A DNA stretch of 64,000 nt from Musa acuminata AAA Group (Eukaryota; Streptophyta; Magnoliopsida; Zingiberales; Musaceae): NCBI RefSeq assembly GCF_036884655.1, contig NC_088355.1, forward strand, positions 22,422,501 through 22,486,500, written 5' to 3'. The notes under the pieces were generated by a model that did no database searches, was not told where the DNA came from, and worked only from the letters and a program-made list of their open reading frames with translations. Of the stretch, positions 57,057-64,000 are shown piece after piece. Position 1 is the stretch's first letter. Every line of letters begins with the position of its first letter. A program made the position numbers and the translations under genes.

Positions 57057-57661
57057 CCGGAATTCCGGGATTTGATCGTTTTGAGCTCCAAATTTGAATT
57101 GGGTTGGGGCCTATAAATACCCCACCCATTCAACACTGAAAGGATACAGATCCACACCGAATTCTTGATCTTTTCAGTGATTCTAAGAGCTCAAATTTGT
57201 GTAAAGTCCTAAAGTTCTCCTCCTTCTGTTCTTTAAGTCTTGAGTTGTAAAGAGAGGAGAGAAAAGATCTGTAAAGGTTGTCTCCTAAGCCTGTCAAAAG
57301 GAGAGAAACTGTAAAAGGGCAGTTAGCCTTCGCCCATTGAAGGAAGGCAGCTAGTTGACGTCGGTGACCTCGTCGGAGGAGGAAGCCAAAAGTGGAGTAG
57401 GTCAAGACTGACCGAACCACTCTAAATCTCTGGTTTGCTTTTACCTTGAGCACTTTATCATTACTGCAAACCTCCTACATTGCTACTGCCCTCTGCGCCT
57501 TTACGAACGAGTTTCTAAGCTCTGATCTTTCAGAATCTGCATTCAAACGTAAATCGTGTTTTCGTACGATCTTCACACTACAGTTTACGCTTACATTCGG
57601 ATTCCATTTATAACTGCAAATTGCTTTCTACGTAAAACGCTTTTCAAGGTTCAAAACTGCT

Positions 57662-57962
57662 TTTAGACGCAAAACTACATTTAGACGTAAAATTACGTTT
57701 AGACGTAAAACTGCGTTTAGACGCAAAACTGCGTTTAGACGTAAAACTGCGTTTAGACGTAAAACTGCGTTTAGACGCAAAACTGCGTTTAGACGCAAAA
57801 CTGCGTTTAGACGTAAAACTGCGTTTTGACGTAAAACTGCGTTTGGACGTAAAACTGAGTTTAGACGCAAACTGCGCTTAGACGCAAACTGTGCTTAGAC
57901 GCAAACTGTGTTTAGACGCAAACTGCACTTAGACGCAAAACTGCGCTTAGACGCAAACTGCA
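57662..57962 (+). repeat. 18/17-bp minisatellite in S solo LTR
   Basis: About 17 head-to-tail copies of TTTAGACG(C/T)AAAACTGCG, the last third shortened to 17 bp (CTTAGACGCAAACTGYG). Other S LTRs have one TTTAGACGTAAAT-like site here (for example 2505-2516 and 9953-9961), so the array arose by local amplification. The 80-codon periodic frame on the - strand is a by-product of the 18-bp period. Confidence 0.92.
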
Positions 57963-58088
57963 CTGTGATTCTGCTTTTATATCGAAATCATTTTTTATCG
58001 GACGAACGCAGCTTTAGCTTTTAAATTGCTGTAAGATTTCCGCTGCACTAATTCACCCCCCCCCCTCTTAGTGCTCTCGATCCTAACA

Positions 58089-58745
58089 ATTATGAAATTT
58101 TACAGTAAGGAGAAACAGGTGATACTGCGTGGGAAACGTGGGGGCGACGTAACGATGATTTACACACAACAAATGAAGAAGGTTTTGCATAAAGCATGCA
58201 GTGGCTTCTTGGTACAACTTGAGCAGCAAACTAAGGGAGAGCCAACAAAATTGGAAGATCCAAATCTACTTCCTTTGTTTGCTGTATTTTCAGATATATT
58301 TGACGAACTACGCAATCTACATCTTACCCGTCAGCATGATCATTGTATAACGATTCTTCCAGGCCAATCTCCAGCAAATGCTCAGCCATATCAGTATCCA
58401 CATCTCCAGAATGATGAAATATAAAGAATTGTAAAAGAGATGCTCAAAACATGAGTTATTCAGCAATGTTGTAGCCCCTACTCTTCACCGGTGCTCCTCA
58501 TACGAAAGAAGGATGGAATATGGCGATTATGTGTTGATTACCGAACTCTCAATGGCATAACCATCAAGGATAAATACCCTATTCCAGTAGTAGATGAGTT
58601 GCAAGATGAAAGGGACCACGAATCTTCACAAAGCTAGACCTTCGATCCGGGTATCATCAAATACGAGTATGCGAAGAAGACATACCGAAAACCACCTTCT
58701 GAACACACAATAACTACTATAAATTTTTGCTTTCTTCAAAAGAAG
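58089..58745 (+). pseudogene. G1-d region before and within the reverse transcriptase, palm deleted
   Basis: The frame at 58071-58424 shows QMKKVLHKACSGFLVQLEQ, PLFAVFSDIFDELRNL (family linker before the fingers), TILPGQSPANAQPYQYPHLQ and a stop. Then come [20 protein letters not shown] and DYRTLNGI, and in another frame [20 protein letters not shown] near 58635-58695. The junction to HTITTINFC occurs near 58697, at the same point as in G1-a and G1-b. The catalytic DD segment is absent. Confidence 0.83.
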
Positions 58746-59465
58746 GTGGAATATCTTGGGTATATCATATCAGAGGAAGGTGTGGCAGTAGACCCCTTCA
58801 AAATTGGAGCAATGCAAAATTGGCTGACCCCGAAGAACATAAAATTGCTACATGGCTTTCTGGGTTTAAAAGGCTACTACTGCAAGTTCGTGAAAAACTA
58901 TGGAGAGATCAGTGCACCACTTACTTCCTTTCTGAAAAAAGATGTCTTCCAATGGTCGGACAGAGCCTCCGTTGCCTTCGACAAACTTAAGGCAGCCATG
59001 ACGACGACGCCGGTGCTAACACTACCATATTTCAACCGACCCTTTATTATTGAGGCCGACGCATCTAGAGTCAGAATTAGAGCAATTCTCAAGCAAGATG
59101 GTCGACCACTCGCATACACTAGCAATGCATTATCTCCCTCCCATCAAAATAAGTTAATATATGATAAGGAGATGCTCGCCATTGTGCGCGCAGCAACGAG
59201 GTGGAGACCCTACTTGATTGGTCGACGATTTCAAATTAAAACCGACCATAGAAGCCTCAAGTACTTTTTGGAGCGAAAGATATCATCCCCTGAGCAGCAA
59301 AACTGGGTAACAAAACTTCTTGGATTTGATTATGAAATAACTTACAAAAAGGGGAAAGAGAATGTTCTTGCAGATGCGCTTTCGCAGCTACCCGAGCAAG
59401 CTGAAGTTTTGGCCATTTCACTTCCGACCAGCGACTTCCTTAAGGATATTAAGATGGAATGGTAG
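58746..59465 (+). pseudogene. G1-d connection and RNase H
   Basis: A frame of 239 codons is open: [87 protein letters not shown] and ADALSQLPEQAEVLAIS. It is the longest RNase H frame of the family here and is useful as a family reference. Substitutions such as RIRAILK for GIGAILM suggest it is no longer under selection. Confidence 0.86.
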
Positions 59466-59881
59466 GAAGATTCAGAGACTAGTAAGATTATAAAAAAATT
59501 GGAGGTAGCACTAAGCTCTGTAGCTCATTACAATTGGGACTCAAAAGAATTACACTATAAGAGTACTAAATTGAAAAGGAGTATGGCATATTACTTACAA
59601 ACCGACGGCCAGACAGAAGTTGTAAATAGGTGCTTGGAGATAGCCCAAAGCCACCCACCAAATATGACTATCCAAGGAGGACTTCAGACTCAGCCAAGTG
59701 CCATTATTGATTGACGGAATATGACTCGACGACGACGATCCACTACTGAATTGCTAATACAGTGGGCAAACCTACTAACAGAAGATGCCACTTTGGAGTA
59801 CTATGATGACTTGAAGATCAAATTCCCAAGATTCATGAATCGTTAGCCTCGAGGACAAGGCTGATTTGAAGAGGGCGGGTT
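59466..59881 (+). pseudogene. G1-d integrase remnant, tether and chromodomain tail
   Basis: After a TAG at 59463-59465 the frame reads [20 protein letters not shown], with the same 78-bp deletion as G1-c, then [17 protein letters not shown]. The tether [15 protein letters not shown] and the tail ELLIQWANLLTEDATLEYYD to QGQG follow, with a stop after ID and one near the end. The purine stretch GAAGAGGGCGGG before the LTR fits a polypurine tract. Confidence 0.82.
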
Positions 59882-60363
59882 TGTTAGGACTCTAGCTAGG
59901 AGAGTCCTAATTGAGAGGGACATTCATGTAAAACTGTTAAGACTTTAGCTAGGAGTGTCCTAATTGAGAGGGACATTCTGTTAGGACTCTAACTAGGAGA
60001 GTCCTAATTGAGAGGGACATTCTGTTAGGACTCTAGTTAGGAGAGTCCTAATTGAGAGGGACATTCATGTAGGAGGTTTTTTCTTAGAGAAGAATTAGAA
60101 GTTGTAAGGGAATAGGAGTTTTGAGTAGGAGTCCTATTAGGAGTTGGTTAGAAGTAAGAGTCTTAAGTAGGAGTTCTATTAGGAGTTAGGGTTTAGAAGC
60201 CCTATAAATAGCCATTTATTCCTCCTCTTTTCTCAAGCAATAGATGAATCTTTTCTACAGCCTTTGAGCAGCAACTTGGAGGGAGGAACCCCTATAGAGT
60301 TCTAAGGAGGCCGATCCCCTAAAGAGATCAACCCCAAGTTTAGAATCTGCAAGAGTTCTAACA
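59882..60363 (+). repeat. G1-d LTR (482 bp) with four 44-bp units
   Basis: It starts TGTTAGGACTCTAGC, repeats that LTR start four times in the first 190 bp, and ends AGAGTTCTAACA. TATA is at 60203-60210. It equals the G1-c LTR in length and structure, including loss of the AAAACCTACATAAGCCGACC region. Confidence 0.88.
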
Positions 60364-63190
60364 ATCAGCTTGGAATGTTAATGTGCATGGATCCCCCTCT
60401 TACATCTTATGTCAAAAACTCAAAGCCTGCAAAGCAGCACTTAAGGAGTGGAATACAAATACCTTTGGCAATATTACCACCCGAGTTTAATTTTACAGAA
60501 AGGAACTATTGCCAATGCAACATGAGCTGCAGCTTATGCCCCATGATGAGAATCTTATCGACGAAGAGACAGAAGCTATAAATAACTTCATGCAAGCCTT
60601 AAAGCAGGAGGAAAGTTTTGCAAAACAGAAGTCTCGACAGCATTGGCTTACTTTAGGGGATTCCAATACTAAATTTTTTAATGCTTCTATTGCTACTCGA
60701 AGAGCCGTTAATCGCATCAGGAAATGCAGAGACAAAGATAACAATCTTATTGAGAATTTAGATGAGGTTAAAGCATACACTGAGCAATTTTTTTATTCCT
60801 TACTCAACCAAGAGGGGCAACCTAATAATATTCATGTGGAGCCAACTAGAAAGCTTGATTCGAGTGCCATTTCTATCCTCAATGTCCTAATTACAGAGGA
60901 CGAAACAGTAAGAGTTGTCTTTAAGTCACCAAAGTACAAAAGCCCTGGTCAAGACGGATTTCGTGCTGAATTGTACCAAATTACATGGTCTATTATTGGT
61001 AATGATGTGATTAAAGCTTTGCCAACACTTTTTCTCGTCAAGTTATATTCTTAAAGAGATGAATTGCACTTTTATTTCTTTAATTCCCAAGAATGCAGGG
61101 GCTGATTCACTAGAGAACTATCTACCCATATGTTTATGTAACTTTATTTATAATATCATCTCCAAACTGTTAGTAGATAGATTGCAAAAGGTAATACACA
61201 AGATAATTAGTCAAAATCAAGCTTCTTTCATCAAAGGGAGAAGTATATATCATAATATTCTACTTGCTATTGACTTGGTCAAGGATCTATACTCAAAAGC
61301 AAAAGGGACAAAAATCTATTTTAAAGCTGATCTATGAAAAGCCTTTGACATAGTTAATAGAAACTTTATCTATAAGATGCTCCACGGTATGAACTTCTCT
61401 CAACAATGGGTCAATTGGATTGAATGTTTCTTAGAAACTCCAAAGTTTTCAATAATCTTCAATGGCTCACCTATTGATTATTTTGGGAGTAAGAATGGCA
61501 TCCGACAAGGCGATCCACTCTCTCCATATCTCTTTACTATTGCAATAGAAGGACTTAGCTATACGTTGGAATATGCGGTCTCTGATGGCAGTATTAAGGT
61601 ACCCCATGCTGGCCCTATTCATATATCACATATAATATTTGCAGATGATCTTCTTATCTTTCCTCGGAATGATTTAACTTCAGTAAGAAACCTGGCTAAT
61701 ATTCTGAATAATTTTGGTATAGTTTCTGGCATTCAGTTAAATCATACGAAAAGTAAAGTTTACATGAGCCCTTGCATTGAGGACAAAGATGTTATTGCAC
61801 ATACCCTAGGGGTTAGTGAGAGAAATCTGCTAGTTACATATCTTGGTATCCCACTCAAAACCACTAGCATTCATAAAACCTACTGTCAGCCTATCCTGCA
61901 AAAAATAAAGAATAGAATTTCCTCCTGGAAAAATAGGCTTCTTTCAAAAGCAGGATGACTTTAACTCATCCGTTCGGTGTTGTACTCTTACTATATATTT
62001 TGGTTTAATGGATTTCTTCTGCCTATTGGACTACTCCAAGATATTGAACGGTTATTAATAAACTTCTTCTGGAATGGCACAAATGATAAGACAATGCATA
62101 TGGCAAATTGGGACAGCATCTGCAAACCGAAAGAAGAAGGGGGGTTGAACTTGAGAAATACTAGAGATTGGAATAAAACATGTTTGATAAAGCAATTGTG
62201 GGACCTTTTGCAAAACAAATGTTCCTTATGGTCAAAATGGGTTTCTGCTAGGTATCTTTCAAAGGAATCGATTTGGAAAATTTCAACAAGAACATACTAC
62301 TCTACAGCTTGGAAAAGAATTTTAAAGGCAAGAAATTGGCTAATCAAACACATTTCTTACAAAATCTCTACTAGAACTAATACTAATATGTGGTACGATC
62401 CTTGGATGAATGGGAAAAGTATATTTCAATTATATGGTGATAGAATACGAAAAGACCTTGGGGCTCCCAAAGATTAGAAGGTTTCCTAGTTCATTGCTAA
62501 TGGAACTAGTGTCTCCCTACTCCTATTTTCCTGACATGTTATCACTTTGGCCGACTATCACAGCTATTCCAATCAGGAACAACCCTTCAGATGTACTTAT
62601 TTGGCTAAATGACAATGACAAATTTAGTGCACATCCGCAAGGAATCAAATTAGGCAAAGAAATAACAAGTAGCTCCCAAGCAGTTGGACATGGGATCGAC
62701 TTGGATCACAAGGACATTCCTTATGTACATGGCAGGCCTTTCTGAATAAACTACCTACAATAGATAATATGAAAAGAAGATGTATCAATCATGTTAACCG
62801 ATGCTCCCTTTACATGCAACAAGAAGAAACTGTTGACCATATCTATTTTGCTTGTGACTATACTAAATGGATATGGAAAGAGATTCTCTAGCGATTCGAA
62901 CTCAATAGAATGCCGCAACCAAACTTGCATCAATATTTAGGTAACCTCATGCAATATTTTTCAAGAAAAGGGCCTCTTACATAATTGACAAAGATTATAT
63001 TCAAATGCACTATTTGGTGGATGTGGAAGGAAAGATGTAGCAGAATCTTTGAGTGTCAACACACAAACAATGCTCAGCTCTTGATAGAGATTATTAGAGA
63101 CTAAAGATCATGTATGGAGAATGATCTCAAAATGGAGCACCTTACACAAAGAGAAAATGATATTTTTATCAAATTCAATTTTGCTATCAA
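60364..63190 (+). pseudogene. LINE-C ORF2 (reverse transcriptase to zf-RVT), 5' part lost
   Basis: It enters between endonuclease and reverse transcriptase (VNVHGSPSYILCQKLKACKA-like). RQHWLTLGDSNTKFFN, NNIHVEPTRKLDSSAISIL and KYKSPGQDGFRAELYQ follow. One extra T near 61018 shifts the frame. It then reads FISLIPKNAGADSLENYLPI, NQASFIKGRSIYHNILLAID, NGIRQGDPLSPYLFTIAIEG and FADD at 61638-61649. A TGA falls at 61957. LNLRNTRDWNKTCLIKQLW and the zf-RVT block near 62798-62860 follow, with a frameshift near 62480. The palm motifs are intact but the gene is dead. Confidence 0.87.
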
Positions 63191-63421
63191 CTAAAGATCT
63201 TGGGCATGATGTTAAAAGCTATACCCACAGGAAATCTTGGCATATCTGGACTTTAAAATTTATTTGTTGGCCATAGTAAAGAGTTATAGTCTACAGCATG
63301 TGTAGTCATAACTACCGCATGAGTACTCTACGAGTTACCTAGCTTCGTCTATTACTCGTATAGATAAAACTACTTGTAAAAACTTTACACAAAATCAATT
63401 TACTTTTACTTATCAAAAAAA
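63191..63421 (+). other. LINE-C 3' UTR and poly-A
   Basis: The same end as LINE-B: GAGTTATAGTCTACAGCATG, then AATCAATTTACTTTTACTTA, TC and A7, followed by the target duplication at 63422. Confidence 0.8.
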
Positions 63422-64000
63422 GAATATTATTCGGTTGCCTCGCTTGGTTGAGTAAGGAATAAAAAAATTACTCACTGTATGCTTTAATTCTCAATACGAT
63501 TGTTATCTTTGTCTCTGCATTTCCTGATGCGGTTAACGGCTCTTCGAGTAGCAATGGAAGCATAAAAATACTTAGTATTGGAATCCCTTAAAGTAAGCCA
63601 ATGCTGTCGAGACTTCTGTTTTGCAAAACTTTCCTCCAACTTTAAGGCTTGCATGAAGTTATTTCTAGCTTCTATCTCTTTTTCGATAAGATTCTCATCA
63701 TGGGGTTGAAGTTGCAGCTCATGTTGCATTGCTATTAGTTCCTTTATGCAAAATTGAACTCGGGTGGTAATATTGTCAAAGGTATTTGTATTCCACTCTA
63801 AGTGCTACTTTGTAGGCTTTGAGTTTTTGACATAAGATGTAAGGGGGGATCCATGCACATTAACATTCCAAGCTGATCAGATAACATCAAGGAACAGAGG
63901 ATGAGTACTCCACATGTTGAAGAATCTAAACGGTTTCTTGCCTTTTGGTGTTGCTTTATCTGCGTGTATGTACATTAAAGAATGACCTAAAAACAATGAA
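63422..64000 (-). pseudogene. LINE-A ORF2, upstream section, running out of the window
   Basis: On the - strand it reads SLMYIHADKATPKGKKPFRF at the window end (64000-63940), then VNVHGSP, MQHELQLQPHDENLIEKEI, NFMQALKLEESFAKQKSR, QHWLTLRDSNTKYFYASIAT and NRIRKCRDKDNNRIEN. A 12-bp deletion lies near 63494 relative to LINE-C. It ends at the LINE-C target duplication and continues at 52690. The endonuclease and ORF1 lie beyond the window. Confidence 0.88.

Larger units (their letters stand above)
55609..58088 (+). mobile_element. Solo S LTR (2,480 bp) with target duplication ATTAT
   Basis: It starts TGTTGAATCTCGTATTTTGA and ends GTGCTCTCGATCCTAACA. ATTAT flanks it at 55604-55608 and 58089-58093. 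It contains the CGGAAG/GCCGGAAG zone (56080-56370), an expanded zone of GGTGCAACCGCC and TTCGAGCTCTGCCAGG units (56545-57056), TATA at 57112-57119, an 18-bp minisatellite (57662-57962) and a C10 tract. It is about 950 bp longer than the S-1 LTR owing to these expansions. Confidence 0.93.
52691..63421 (+). mobile_element. LINE-C: second antisense LINE inside LINE-A, itself interrupted
   Basis: Its parts are 52691-53241 (leader and ORF1 start) and 60364-63421 (ORF2 from between endonuclease and reverse transcriptase to the 3' end with A7). The flanks GAATATTATTAGGTTG (52675-52690) and GAATATTATTCGGTTG (63422-63437) match at 15 of 16 bases. Most of ORF1 and the endonuclease part are missing at the place where the G1 pair sits, so that insertion was accompanied by loss of about 2-2.5 kb. 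Confidence 0.9.

Noticed and set aside
57628..57870. 80-codon frame encoding a repeating six-residue unit
   Set aside because: It is the translation of the 18-bp minisatellite; any array with a multiple-of-three period gives such a frame.
57662..57962. Regular short repeats resembling a CRISPR array
   Set aside because: The units are head to tail with no unique spacers, and the DNA is a plant LTR. It is a minisatellite.
1..64000. Host protein-coding gene somewhere in the window
   Set aside because: Every long open frame on either strand resolves to gag-pol, LINE ORF1/ORF2 or LTR/leader sequence. No exon-like frame with a non-transposon domain was seen, though very short or highly split exons cannot be excluded by reading alone.

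Overview
The window is 64 kb of intergenic DNA from a flowering plant and consists almost entirely of retrotransposon debris. No host gene, rRNA gene or tRNA gene was found. The element types place it in a plant: SIRE-type and other Ty1/copia elements, chromodomain-bearing Ty3/gypsy elements with initiator-Met primer sites, and L1-like LINEs with a C-terminal zinc-binding reverse-transcriptase-associated domain. The LTR styles look monocot-like, possibly Zingiberales, but that is only an impression. Every coding region is broken, so the elements are annotated as pseudogenes.

Five families recur and are named here for cross-reference. G1 is a short-LTR (about 420-550 bp) Ty3/gypsy chromovirus whose copies share the same internal deletions. 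G2 is a long-LTR (about 2.5-2.9 kb) Tekay/Del-like chromovirus. S is a SIRE-like copia element with LTRs of about 1.5-2.5 kb. C2 is a second copia family. L is an L1-like LINE.

Layout. 1-2167: 3' part of G1-a with its LTR. 2168-10201: nearly complete S element on the + strand, with its 5' LTR cut by G1-a. 10202-10517: small LTR remnant resembling a TRIM. 10518-18958: G2 array on the - strand, LTR-internal-LTR-internal-LTR. 18959-19976: G1-e and an S LTR piece. 19977-27000: C2 on the - strand with an almost open gag-pol, a GC-rich leader and an intact 5' LTR. 27001-31565: G1-b, split by a solo G2 LTR. 31566-33235: 5' half of LINE-D (-). 33236-44082: patchwork of S LTRs, a second C2 copy, two nested S solo LTRs and truncated G2 and G1 LTRs. 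44083-64000: LINE-A (-), split by two same-family LINEs in the opposite orientation: LINE-B at 45997-51971 and LINE-C at 52691-63421. LINE-C is itself interrupted by an inverted pair of G1 copies, one of which holds an S solo LTR.

Nothing here is likely to work as a gene set. The value lies in the insertion history, which target-site duplications make readable, and in structural oddities: a non-autonomous chromovirus family with shared deletions, LINE-in-LINE antisense nesting, a perfect 72-bp inverted repeat inside an LTR, and LINE 5' leaders made of tandem-like units.
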